NCBI GenBank assembly: GCA_035457865.1
Contig: DATIAR010000075.1
Location: forward strand, 1 to 26,000
DNA: 26,000 nt
Source of the DNA: UBA8516 sp035457865
Lineage (GTDB): Archaea; Thermoproteota; Nitrososphaeria; Nitrososphaerales; Nitrosopumilaceae
Reading direction: 5' to 3'
Below the pieces are notes generated by a model. The model made no database searches. It worked only from the letters and a program-made list of their open reading frames with translations, and was not told where the DNA came from. Shown here in pieces: positions 8,227 to 15,784 of this stretch (positions within the stretch are counted from its first letter, which is position 1; every line of letters starts with the position of its first letter). The position numbers were made by a program, and so were the translations under genes.

Positions 8227-8817
8227 ATGTGGAAACACAGTACGCCTGGTATCCCAGACGAGTTATTTGAGAGAATTGAAGAAGTTCCTATAACAAAAGA
8301 AGAGGTACGAGTCATACAGATAAGCAAAGCAAGACTATCGCCAGACCAAATAGTATATGATATTGGATGTGGTAGTGGTTCTGTATCTATCGAGTCTGCA
8401 TTACAAGTCAAACCTAGTGGTAAAGTATTTGCAATTGATATTGATCCAAAAGCTATTGAATTAACTAAGAAAAACTTGGAAAAATTCCAAATCTCAAATA
8501 TTACGGTAATATTTGGAAATGCAACAGAAAAAATTTCGGAATTACCAATGGCAGATGCAATTTTCATAGGAGGAACTGGAGGAGACACTAAGAATATACT
8601 CAAACTATGTGAGGGGAAGCTAAAATTGGGTGGCAGAATAGTGATTGGTACAATCCTACTTGAAACACTTGTTGCAGTTTTGGATACAATAGAAAAACTG
8701 AAATTTTCTTCAATAGATGTTACACAAATAACTGTATCAAAGAGTAGAAAGACCTCTACTGGAACCATGATGCTAGCAAGAAACCCTGTTACTGTAATAT
8801 CTGCAACAAAAATCTAG
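8227..8817 (+). CDS. cbiT: Cobalt-precorrin-6B C15-methyltransferase (decarboxylating)
   Basis: CbiT methylates C-15 of the corrin ring and decarboxylates the ring C acetate during cobalamin biosynthesis. The 196-residue protein begins with the typical HSTPGIPDELFE and ITKEEVRVIQISKARL. It has the class I SAM-binding motif VYDIGCGSGSVSIE, the acidic strand VFAIDIDPKAIE and the family-specific IFIGGTGGDTKNIL. No CbiE domain is fused, unlike the bacterial CobL. The ATG at 8227 is supported by the upstream TATA-like box. It heads a run with cobI and cobM. Confidence 0.93.
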   Translation: MWKHSTPGIPDELFERIEEVPITKEEVRVIQISKARLSPDQIVYDIGCGSGSVSIESALQVKPSGKVFAIDIDPKAIELTKKNLEKFQISNITVIFGNATEKISELPMADAIFIGGTGGDTKNILKLCEGKLKLGGRIVIGTILLETLVAVLDTIEKLKFSSIDVTQITVSKSRKTSTGTMMLARNPVTVISATKI

Positions 8818-8835
8818 CTTTTAATTAGGCACAAC

Positions 8836-9573
8836 TTGAAATCGCATCTGTTGACAGATCTAGTTTGTGTTGGTTGTGGTCCTGGCGATCCTGATCTATT
8901 AACTGTAAAAGCTGTAAAGGCTATTCGTAACGCAGATGTAATAATATGCCCAACATCTAAAGAAGGAAAAACAAGCATAGCTTATTCTATCATAACTTCA
9001 GTAATTGATAATTCTAAAAAACCAGAAATCATAAACTTGGTTTTTCCAATGGTAAAAGATAAAGAAACGCTTGAAAATACTTGGGAAAAAAATGCTCAGA
9101 CTATAGCAAGCGTGATAAAATCTGGTAAAAACGTAGTTTATCTTACTGTAGGTGATCCGTCACTTTATAGTACTTGGATCTATATTCAGCGTGAACTAAA
9201 ATCAAAATACCCAGAAATCAAGATCACAATAATTCCTGGAATAGTATCGATGTTTGCTTTTGCTTCAAAAATTGGTATAAGCATTGCAGAAGGTGATGAA
9301 ACTGTGGCAGTAATTCCTGCTTGTTATGATCTTTCTAGAGTGAAAGAAACAGCAAAAAACTGTGACACAATGGTATTTTTAAAAGATGGAAGATATTTCG
9401 ATCAAGTAATCACATTATTAAAAGAGGCAGGATTTTCTGACAATTCAATTTTTGCAATAGCACAAGACATTGGTACCGATGAAGAAATTGTTAAAAAATT
9501 AACACTTGGTGAAGTCACCAAAGATACTTTCACTAACAAATATTTCTCAATAATGGTGGTTAAGCGTGCATAA
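8836..9573 (+). CDS. cobI: Precorrin-2 / cobalt-factor II C20-methyltransferase
   Basis: This tetrapyrrole methylase adds the C-20 methyl group to the corrin precursor. Motifs in order are VCVGCGPGDPDLLTVKA (SAM loop), NADVIICPTS, YLTVGDPSLYSTW and IIPGIVSMFAFAS. The last two match the CobI/CbiL branch of the family better than CobJ or CobM. The longest form starts at TTG 8836. An in-frame TTG at 8851 lies 28 bases after a TTTTAATTA box (8819-8827) and may be the real leaderless start, giving MTDLVCVGCG. The 3' end overlaps cobM by eight bases. Confidence 0.9.
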   Translation: MKSHLLTDLVCVGCGPGDPDLLTVKAVKAIRNADVIICPTSKEGKTSIAYSIITSVIDNSKKPEIINLVFPMVKDKETLENTWEKNAQTIASVIKSGKNVVYLTVGDPSLYSTWIYIQRELKSKYPEIKITIIPGIVSMFAFASKIGISIAEGDETVAVIPACYDLSRVKETAKNCDTMVFLKDGRYFDQVITLLKEAGFSDNSIFAIAQDIGTDEEIVKKLTLGEVTKDTFTNKYFSIMVVKRA

Positions 9574-10333
9574 GGTTTACTTTGTTGGGTGTGGTCCAGG
9601 TGACCCTGAGCTTCTTACAATAAAAGCAAAAAAATTGCTGCAAAATGCAGATGTGGTAGTTTATTCAGGATCTCTAATACCACCTGAGATCATAAAATTA
9701 TGTAAGAAAGCAAAACTACATGATGCAGCCAAGCTAGTTAGAGAAGAAATTTTTGATATTTTAAAAACTAACACAAAGAAAGGAAAGTTAGTAATTCGAT
9801 TACATGATGGTGATCCAAGCATTTATGGTGCGATAAGAGAACAAACGGATAATCTTCAAAAAGCTGGTATAGAATCTGAAATCATACCTGGAATCACTTC
9901 CTTTTTGGCTTCAGCTGCAGCTCTGGGTTCTGAACTTACACTACCTGGTGTTACTCAAACTATCATCATCACAAGGGCTGAATCACGTACTAAGGTTCCA
10001 AAACACGAGAAAATCTCTGAACTTGCAAAACACAAGGCAACCATGATATTCTATCTCAGCATACATCTTCTATCAGACATAGTAAAACAGGCTATTGAAG
10101 GAGGATATCCAAAATCAACTCCGGTAGCTGCAGTTTACCGCGCAAGCTGGAAAGATGAGAAGGTAATAGTAGGAACACTAAAAGATATTGCAAAGAAAGT
10201 GAGAGAGAAGAAAATTACTCGTACTGCAATTATTATCATTGGTGACGTTATAAATCCAAAATCCTATGAATATTCCAGATTATATGACAAGACATTTAGT
10301 CATGGATTTAGAAAAGCAAAAATCAAATCATAA
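9566..10333 (+). CDS. cobM: Precorrin-4 / cobalt-precorrin-4 C11-methyltransferase
   Basis: This tetrapyrrole methylase methylates C-11 of the corrin ring. The 255-residue protein has KVYFVGCGPGDPELLTIKA, the CobM/CbiF-type YSGSLIPPEI, the VIRLHDGDPSIYGAI loop, and EIIPGITSFLASAAALGSELTLPGVTQT, which is diagnostic of this branch. The GTG start lies within the end of cobI, so the two are coupled. The gene ends six bases into the convergent racemase-like gene, so the corrinoid run stops here and the other cobalamin genes must be elsewhere. Confidence 0.92.
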   Translation: MHKVYFVGCGPGDPELLTIKAKKLLQNADVVVYSGSLIPPEIIKLCKKAKLHDAAKLVREEIFDILKTNTKKGKLVIRLHDGDPSIYGAIREQTDNLQKAGIESEIIPGITSFLASAAALGSELTLPGVTQTIIITRAESRTKVPKHEKISELAKHKATMIFYLSIHLLSDIVKQAIEGGYPKSTPVAAVYRASWKDEKVIVGTLKDIAKKVREKKITRTAIIIIGDVINPKSYEYSRLYDKTFSHGFRKAKIKS

Positions 10334-11086
10334 TTGTTTTACCGTGTTTTTAATTCCTATTTGGCGTAATCGCTTTTGAAAAAGTTTCACGTTTCCAGAA
10401 GTAAAAATTGTCATTGAATTTCGTATTGATTTTTTTGTTTTTAATTTTTTTACAACTTGATTTGAAACAAGATATGCAGGATCCAGAAATATGATATTTG
10501 GAAAAACTTGTTTTAAAATAGGTAAAAGAAATGGCAGATGTGTACTTGATAATGTCACAACATCAACATTATTATTTATGATTGGTTTCAACAAAACCTT
10601 TTCTATCTTTTTCTTACAAAATTTCTTATCATAAATAAATTTACCCGATTCAACAAGATCTACAAGCGAAGATGCGCTTATTGGAGTTACCTTAATTCTT
10701 TTTGGTACATTTCTTTTGATGAAATTTTTTAGTATGTTACTTTCAATAACAGATTTGGTGGCAAGTATTGCTATTGAATCTGATTTTGTTTTGTTAACCG
10801 CATGTCTTAGTGGTGGATATACTCCAATAATTTGTGATTTTATTAAATTTTTTAGTAATAATGATGGAGTATTTGATCCAATTATTATTAGATCAGGTTT
10901 AAATTTTTTTTCTAATCTAATAATGGTCGACTTTATTATTTTTCTAAGTTCAGAAACAGATTTTGTACCATATGGAAAATTCTTTTGATCTGCAAAATAA
11001 ATGATCTCCGACTTTATCTTTTTTTGTAAGGGTTTGATGATAGAAAGTGAACCAAAACCAGAATCAAAAATTGCTATTCTTGACAT
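10328..11086 (-). CDS. Glutamate racemase-like protein lacking both catalytic cysteines
   Basis: The fold is that of the Asp/Glu racemase family. IFDSGFGSLSIIKPL matches the DSGVGGLT motif, and YFADQKNFPYGTKS matches the substrate loop. SIAILATKSVIES and the LSSTHLPFLLPIL segment follow in the usual order over 252 residues. The two catalytic cysteines of active racemases, normally in CNT(A/P)S and GCTHYP, are both serine: Ser71 in GSNTPS (codon TCA) and Ser181 in SSTHLP (codon AGT). Ordinary cysteine-based racemisation is therefore not expected, and these archaea have no peptidoglycan. Function is unknown; a binding role or other chemistry is inference. It is divergent from a cdvB-type gene. 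Confidence 0.85.
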   Translation of the reverse strand: MSRIAIFDSGFGSLSIIKPLQKKIKSEIIYFADQKNFPYGTKSVSELRKIIKSTIIRLEKKFKPDLIIIGSNTPSLLLKNLIKSQIIGVYPPLRHAVNKTKSDSIAILATKSVIESNILKNFIKRNVPKRIKVTPISASSLVDLVESGKFIYDKKFCKKKIEKVLLKPIINNNVDVVTLSSTHLPFLLPILKQVFPNIIFLDPAYLVSNQVVKKLKTKKSIRNSMTIFTSGNVKLFQKRLRQIGIKNTVKQL

Positions 11087-11124
11087 AGTGACAACAAAAT
11101 ATGTGCCTGATTTACATTTTGTGA

Positions 11125-11136
11125 GCTAAATTTAGC
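11125..11136. promoter_or_regulatory. Perfect 12-base palindrome between divergent promoters
   Basis: GCTAAATTTAGC is an exact inverted repeat in the 107-base gap between the racemase-like gene and the cdvB-type gene. It lies between the AT-rich promoter elements for the two strands, so it is a candidate operator for a dimeric regulator. No regulator is identified. Confidence 0.35.
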
Positions 11137-11148
11137 CTAATGTTGATG

Positions 11149-11156
11149 ATAATATA
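11149..11156 (+). promoter_or_regulatory. Possible TATA-like box for the cdvB-type gene
   Basis: ATAATATA would place transcription start near 11179, giving a leader of about 15 bases before the ATG at 11194. A second AT box, AATTTTAAA at 11176-11184, is too close to the start codon for a leaderless message, so the assignment is uncertain. Confidence 0.3.
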
Positions 11157-11193
11157 CACCCGACATTAAGAAGCAAATTTTAAACTACCTCGC

Positions 11194-11835
11194 ATGACAG
11201 GCTTCGATAAAACCTGGACTCGACAAGAGACTAGAGGTTTAAACGAAAAAATACATGATGCTGTAAAACCACAGGGAGCCCTCAAACCTAGAATTGAGAG
11301 TGCTGTGAACAAATTACAGGGTCAGATATCGAAGATGGATTCTATGTTGGGAAAGCTGAGAGAACGAGATGCACAGCTTTTCAAACGAATCGTAGCCGCA
11401 ATGCAACAACACGATGCTAGTACGAGCAGAGTTTTGTCCAATGAGTTAGCAGAAATTAGAAAAGTCACAAAGATGTTAGGCAATGCAAGAATGGCATTAG
11501 AACAAGTACAATTGCGTCTGACTACCATACATGATCTTGGAGATGCAATGGTAGCAATCGCACCTGCAATGTCAACTATGAAGGGACTCAAATCATCCCT
11601 TGGAAGGTTCATGCCTGAAGCAGATGCAGAGCTTAACTCTATGACACAGACACTCAATGGATTAATGATGGATTCGCTAGCAGGTGGAGACTTTAGTGTA
11701 GACTCTGATGTGTCTAGCGAAGAAACAGATAAGATTCTACAAGAAGCGTCTGCAGTTGCAGAACAACAGATTGGCGATAGATTCCCATCAGTTCCATCAC
11801 CCTCCGGAGTATCGTCACAATCAACATACGAGTAG
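11194..11835 (+). CDS. cdvB: CdvB-family ESCRT-III-like cell division protein
   Basis: This is an archaeal Snf7/ESCRT-III homologue, expected to polymerise at the membrane during division and to be remodelled by the ATPase CdvC (Vps4). The 213-residue protein is almost entirely helical. Its basic N-terminal core (KPRIESAVNKLQGQISKMDSML and following) has the five-helix ESCRT-III pattern, then an acidic C-terminal helix (EETDKILQEASAVAEQQ). The proline-bearing tail FPSVPSPS at residues 197-204 resembles a MIM2 motif (hydrophobic-P-x-hydrophobic-P) that binds the MIT domain of Vps4/CdvC. No winged-helix domain is visible, so it looks like a CdvB paralogue of the short type. cdvA and cdvC are not in the window. 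Confidence 0.88.
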   Translation: MTGFDKTWTRQETRGLNEKIHDAVKPQGALKPRIESAVNKLQGQISKMDSMLGKLRERDAQLFKRIVAAMQQHDASTSRVLSNELAEIRKVTKMLGNARMALEQVQLRLTTIHDLGDAMVAIAPAMSTMKGLKSSLGRFMPEADAELNSMTQTLNGLMMDSLAGGDFSVDSDVSSEETDKILQEASAVAEQQIGDRFPSVPSPSGVSSQSTYE

Positions 11836-11872
11836 GGGAACTCGCAATGGGAAGACTGGCGATTACGTCCAC

Positions 11873-11889
11873 TTTTTCTATCTATTTTT
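11873..11889 (+). terminator. Possible T-rich terminator after the cdvB-type gene
   Basis: Two runs of five T (11873-11877 and 11885-11889) lie about 40-50 bases past the stop. The second is inside the end of the opposing glycosyltransferase gene. Confidence 0.35.
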
Positions 11890-12604
11890 GGATTCGATTC
11901 AATAAAATACGAACACATGTTCTGATGAATTGAATTGATTCATTAAATCCCATCTTTGACTTTCCATATTTTCTATTAACAAACACTGAAGGAAATTCAA
12001 ATCCTCTAAATCCCATTTTTTTCAATAAACATAAAACTTCTATCTGAAACGCAAAACCACCTGATTTTATCTTGGAAAAGTCAACTGAACTTAAGACGTT
12101 ATTTTTAAAAACTCTAAACCCACTTGTTGGATCAGAAATCTTTAATCCTCCACAGACTGATGCGAGCGTGGCTGCAGTAGAATGAAGCAATTTCCTATAT
12201 GCTCCCCAGCCTGCTACAGATCCTCCAACTACGTGTCTGCTAGCAACTGCAAAATCGTAATCATGCATGTTTTGTAACATTCGTGAAATTTCTTTTGGAT
12301 CATGAGAATGATCCGCATCCATTTGCACTATAAAATCTGGCTGGAATCTATCTAATGCAAACCTAAACCCTTCTTTGTATGCAGAACCAAGACCAAGCTT
12401 TGCCTTTCTATGCAACACTGAAATATCACCATATTTTTTGTTCAAATCTTCCGCAACTTGACCAGTTCCATCAGGTGATGCGTCATCAACTATTATGATG
12501 GAAACTTTCTCTGCAATTTTTTTTATCTCTGATAGAAGTTCTTCAATAAGACTTGGAAGAGTTTCTCTTTCATTATATGTAGGAATTACAACTGATAATT
12601 TCAT
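11882..12604 (-). CDS. Family 2 glycosyltransferase, dolichyl-phosphate mannose synthase type
   Basis: A GT-A glycosyltransferase that probably charges a polyprenyl (dolichyl) phosphate with a hexose for surface protein glycosylation. The start MKLSVVIPTYNERETLP is the GT2 signature, followed by IIIVDDASPDGT and the DxD metal site in VQMDADHSHDP (residues 96-98). VASRHVVGGSVAGWGAYRKL and DPTSGFRVF are typical of DPM1-like enzymes. At 240 residues it has only the catalytic domain, with no C-terminal GtrA-like membrane region. The sugar donor is not deducible. Its ATG overlaps the stop of udg by four bases. Confidence 0.9.
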   Translation of the reverse strand: MKLSVVIPTYNERETLPSLIEELLSEIKKIAEKVSIIIVDDASPDGTGQVAEDLNKKYGDISVLHRKAKLGLGSAYKEGFRFALDRFQPDFIVQMDADHSHDPKEISRMLQNMHDYDFAVASRHVVGGSVAGWGAYRKLLHSTAATLASVCGGLKISDPTSGFRVFKNNVLSSVDFSKIKSGGFAFQIEVLCLLKKMGFRGFEFPSVFVNRKYGKSKMGFNESIQFIRTCVRILLNRIQK

Positions 12605-13260
12605 TTCGTTTCAGATAAGACTTTTCTTGCTTTGGAAAATATATCTTGCCATTGATTCCATGTGAGCCGACCTGTTTGCGTATTCTGCTTACTTGGATGA
12701 TATGAAGATATGATGATCCATTTGCCATGACCGAATGTCTTGCCATGTGCGAATCTCCTACTTTTGACATGTAAAAATTTACAGCAAGATTCAAAAGCAA
12801 TACGTCCAAGGCAGATTATCACTCTGATATTCTTTAAGATGAATATCTCATCTTTAAGATACGTTGCACAATTCACAAGTTCATCTTTTAGTGGTTTATT
12901 TTTAGGCGGTGCACATCTTGCAGCTGCTGTGATATACGCATTAATTAAACTAAATCCATCTCCAATCTTTTTACTAGTCGGTATTGTAGCAAATCCTTTT
13001 TCATAAAGAATCTTTGCAACCCAATCTCCTGAACTATCACCAGTAAACATTCTTCCAGTTCTGTTTCCACCATGTGCTGCAGGAGCTAAGCCAATAACTA
13101 ATAATTCGGCATTAGGATCTCCAAAACCAGGTAGAGGTTTTCCCCAGTATTCTTCATCCCTGAACCTCCTTGTTTTTTCTTTTGCAATACTTTGTCTATA
13201 TAATACAAGCCTTGGACATTTTTTGCAATTGATAATCTTTTGATCCAAATTAACAAGCAT
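12601..13260 (-). CDS. Family 5 uracil-DNA glycosylase (UDGb), Fe-S type
   Basis: This enzyme excises uracil and other deaminated bases from DNA. Family 5 is identified by motif A, GLAPAAHGGNRTGRMFTGD, and motif B, SYHPSKQNTQTGRLT. The N-terminal CKKC pair and the later cysteines in ARCAPP and ICLG-FESCC supply the [4Fe-4S] ligands. Two ATG codons are possible, 13275 and 13260. I prefer 13260 because a TATAA box on the minus strand is centred about 26 bases before it; the longer form adds MKRTN. It is in an operon with the glycosyltransferase, which is probably a matter of shared transcription rather than shared function. Confidence 0.93.
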   Translation of the reverse strand: MLVNLDQKIINCKKCPRLVLYRQSIAKEKTRRFRDEEYWGKPLPGFGDPNAELLVIGLAPAAHGGNRTGRMFTGDSSGDWVAKILYEKGFATIPTSKKIGDGFSLINAYITAAARCAPPKNKPLKDELVNCATYLKDEIFILKNIRVIICLGRIAFESCCKFLHVKSRRFAHGKTFGHGKWIIISSYHPSKQNTQTGRLTWNQWQDIFSKARKVLSETK

Positions 13261-13282
13261 GTTTGTGCGTTTCATAATTTCG

Positions 13283-13287
13283 TTATA
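13283..13287 (-). promoter_or_regulatory. TATA-like box for udg
   Basis: TATAA on the minus strand (within AGGTATAACG) is centred about 25-26 bases before the ATG at 13260. Confidence 0.4.
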
Positions 13288-13382
13288 CCTGTGTACGAAA
13301 AGATTAGGAGAAATTTATTTCATTGTTACTTGTATACATTAATGAGAAGGTATTTTTGTCCAGGTTCTTTTCTGTTTTTTGG

Positions 13383-14840
13383 TTATGGATATGCTACATT
13401 CTTAGCAAGATATGAATCAAGTTCTGAAATCTTAATTCTTTCCTGACCCATGGAATCACGCATTCTAATTGTTACCGTATCATCTTGAAGAGTTTGGTGG
13501 TCTACAGTGATGGCTAGCGGTGCTCCAACTTCATCTAGACGTCTATATCTCCGTCCTATTGCACCAGAATGATCCAAGAACGCGTCATAATCTCTTTTAA
13601 TCTTTGAAAAAATCTCTTCGGTTTTCTCTGCAAGACCATCTTTTTTTACAAGTGACAGTACACCAACATGAACTGGAGCAAGATAAGGCTTCAGAGAAAG
13701 AACAATTCTGTCATTTTCCTTATCCTCACGTAAACTATGCTCCAGTATGGTGTAAAGACTCCTATCTATGCCCATGGAAAGTTCAAACACATGTGGAAGA
13801 ACCTTTACATCTTCATCTAATACTTCAAATTTTTCCTTACTTGTATTGGCATGACTTTTCAAATCATAATCAGATCTATAATTGCACGCAACAAGTTCTA
13901 ACCACCCTGTTGTAGTCTCTACTTCGAAATCAAATGCAACGGATGCATAGAATGCCTTTTCTTTTTCTCCCAATTTCCTGAATCTACTTCTCTTGATATC
14001 GATACCAGTTTTTTGATAAAACTCGGTCAGTAATCCTAGATAATATGCAACAAGCTTGTTTGGTAAAATTCCTACACTCAAGGCCTCTTTACATGTCATG
14101 GTTGTGTTAGTGTCACCAACCATTATTCTGATCTCTGTATTTTCAACTTCAGAAAATTTTTCAAGATCATTTAACTTGTTTGGATTACAAAAAACCTCAA
14201 TTTCTGCTTGATAGAACTCTCTTAATCTAAGGAGACTTTGACGAGGGGAAATTTCATTTCTAAAACTCTTACCAATCTGCGCTATTCCTATAGGCAACTT
14301 ACCTCGCATTGTTTTAAAGAGTCTTGGGAAATCTACAAAGATAGATTGGCATGTCTCTGGTCTCAGATAGGCTGACACTGTTTCTGGACCAATTCCTACT
14401 TTGAACATCATATTGAATTTATGAGCTTTATTGAATTTGCCTTTACATTTTGGGCAAACAAGATTTTTTTCTGTAATTAATTTATCAAACTCCGAAAGAT
14501 CAGCACTTTCAGGAACCACAATTGAGGTAATTTCTATAATTAATTTATCAGCTCTGAAAATAGATTTGCATTTTTCACATACTACAATCGGATCTGCAAA
14601 GCTTGTCAGATGTCCAGATGCTAGAAATACAGATTGTGACATTATCTGAGAACCATCAATCTCCATCATCCTATCTCTTCTAACAAATTCGCGCCTCCAC
14701 AGTTCTATGAATTTATTTTTAAAATTTACTCCAGATGGGCCATATTCCCAAAAACCAGCTTGTGCATCTGCATATACTTCACAGCTTGGAAAATAAAATC
14801 CACGCTCTAATGCAAGCTGCATTATCTGATCATAATTCAC
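13383..14840 (-). CDS. glyS: Glycyl-tRNA synthetase (class II, archaeal/eukaryotic dimeric type)
   Basis: This enzyme charges tRNA-Gly. The 485-residue protein opens with the family signature ALERGFYFPSCEVYADAQAGFWEYGPSGVNFKNKF. It has zinc-type cysteine pairs (CEKC and CPKC), motif 2 in SFRNEISPRQSLLRLREFYQAE, and motif 3 in HVFELSMGIDRSLYTILE. The C-terminal anticodon-binding domain starts near LKPYLAPVHVGV. It begins 18 bases after the nfo stop and shows no clear TATA box of its own, so co-transcription with nfo is likely. Confidence 0.96.
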   Translation of the reverse strand: MNYDQIMQLALERGFYFPSCEVYADAQAGFWEYGPSGVNFKNKFIELWRREFVRRDRMMEIDGSQIMSQSVFLASGHLTSFADPIVVCEKCKSIFRADKLIIEITSIVVPESADLSEFDKLITEKNLVCPKCKGKFNKAHKFNMMFKVGIGPETVSAYLRPETCQSIFVDFPRLFKTMRGKLPIGIAQIGKSFRNEISPRQSLLRLREFYQAEIEVFCNPNKLNDLEKFSEVENTEIRIMVGDTNTTMTCKEALSVGILPNKLVAYYLGLLTEFYQKTGIDIKRSRFRKLGEKEKAFYASVAFDFEVETTTGWLELVACNYRSDYDLKSHANTSKEKFEVLDEDVKVLPHVFELSMGIDRSLYTILEHSLREDKENDRIVLSLKPYLAPVHVGVLSLVKKDGLAEKTEEIFSKIKRDYDAFLDHSGAIGRRYRRLDEVGAPLAITVDHQTLQDDTVTIRMRDSMGQERIKISELDSYLAKNVAYP

Positions 14841-14858
14841 TATACATCAACCCATCAC

Positions 14859-15707
14859 TTACAGTTCTGCCAATTCCTTTACTTTTTTTATGTTTCCAAA
14901 ATCGTCACGCCTATCATCTATTGGCGTTTCCAAAATAACTGGTATCTTTTTAGAATTAGCAAATTTAACAATATAACTAAGACCGGTTTCTCCAATTTTT
15001 CCAAGTCCTATGTGTTCATGTCTGTCTATATTACAACCAAGTTCTCCCTTTGAATCGTTAAGGTGGACTATCTTGATGTGTTCTATTCCTATTGATTTAT
15101 CAAACTGTTCTATTGTTGATTGGGCTTTTTTCTCAGTTCGCAAGTCATATCCTGCTGCAAATGCATGGCATGTATCAAGGCAAATACCAAATCGTTTTGC
15201 TGGTTTGAGCTGGAATAAAATTGAAGAAAGTTGATCAAAATCAGAACCCACACTATTTTTTTGTCCAGCAGTATTTTCTAAAAGTATAATGACATCACTT
15301 GAAGTCTCCTTTGCAGCGTTTGTGAAACTCGTAACAAGTCTTTCTATTCCTTTTTGATCACCAGCTCCTTTATGGCTTCCAAGATGAGCTACAAGATAAG
15401 GAATACCCAATTTACTACATCTCTTCAACTCATCTACTAATGAATTCACAGATTTTGAAAAAGGATCTTCCTCTGGTGATGAAAGATTTGGTAAATATGG
15501 CATGTGAGCCACCGTTGCAAATCGGTCAATTTTACTTACAGATAGTTTTTCTCTAAAATTAGTTATAACCTCATTTGAAAGCGGTTTTGTTTTCCAACCA
15601 CGTGGATTTCTTGTAAAAATCTGAAAAGCATTACAACCAAGAGTTAATGCATTATCTACAGCTCTATCGATGGAGCCAGCAATAGATACATGCATTCCTA
15701 CTTGCAT
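14859..15707 (-). CDS. nfo: Endonuclease IV (AP endonuclease)
   Basis: This zinc-dependent TIM-barrel enzyme nicks DNA 5' of abasic sites in base-excision repair. The 282-residue protein shows the metal ligands in order: VAHMPYL, AHLGSH, ILLENTAG, CLDTCHAFAAGYD, VHLNDS, DRHEHIGLGKIG and VILETP. The start MQVGMHVSIAGSIDRAV is typical. The ATG at 15707 has a TATA-like box centred about 25-26 bases upstream. It is followed closely by glyS on the same strand. Confidence 0.96.
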   Translation of the reverse strand: MQVGMHVSIAGSIDRAVDNALTLGCNAFQIFTRNPRGWKTKPLSNEVITNFREKLSVSKIDRFATVAHMPYLPNLSSPEEDPFSKSVNSLVDELKRCSKLGIPYLVAHLGSHKGAGDQKGIERLVTSFTNAAKETSSDVIILLENTAGQKNSVGSDFDQLSSILFQLKPAKRFGICLDTCHAFAAGYDLRTEKKAQSTIEQFDKSIGIEHIKIVHLNDSKGELGCNIDRHEHIGLGKIGETGLSYIVKFANSKKIPVILETPIDDRRDDFGNIKKVKELAEL

Positions 15708-15727
15708 AAGGGGGGTAATTATTGGGG

Positions 15728-15737
15728 ATAATTTAAA
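15728..15737 (-). promoter_or_regulatory. TATA-like box for nfo (and probably glyS)
   Basis: TTTAAATTAT on the minus strand is centred about 25-26 bases before the nfo ATG. A C-rich stretch (opposite the G-run at 15711-15716) lies between the box and the start codon. Confidence 0.5.
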
Positions 15738-15784
15738 CTCCCGGTGTTAGATAATTTTACAAAATTTTATTAATATTGACTTTT

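Noticed and set aside
11141..11160. TGATGA resembling a C box of a C/D sRNA
   Set aside because: No convincing D box or C'/D' pair at the right distance; the stretch is better read as promoter AT-rich DNA.
2403..15707. nth, udg and nfo as a base-excision repair island
   Set aside because: They are separated by unrelated operons with their own promoters; loose proximity only.
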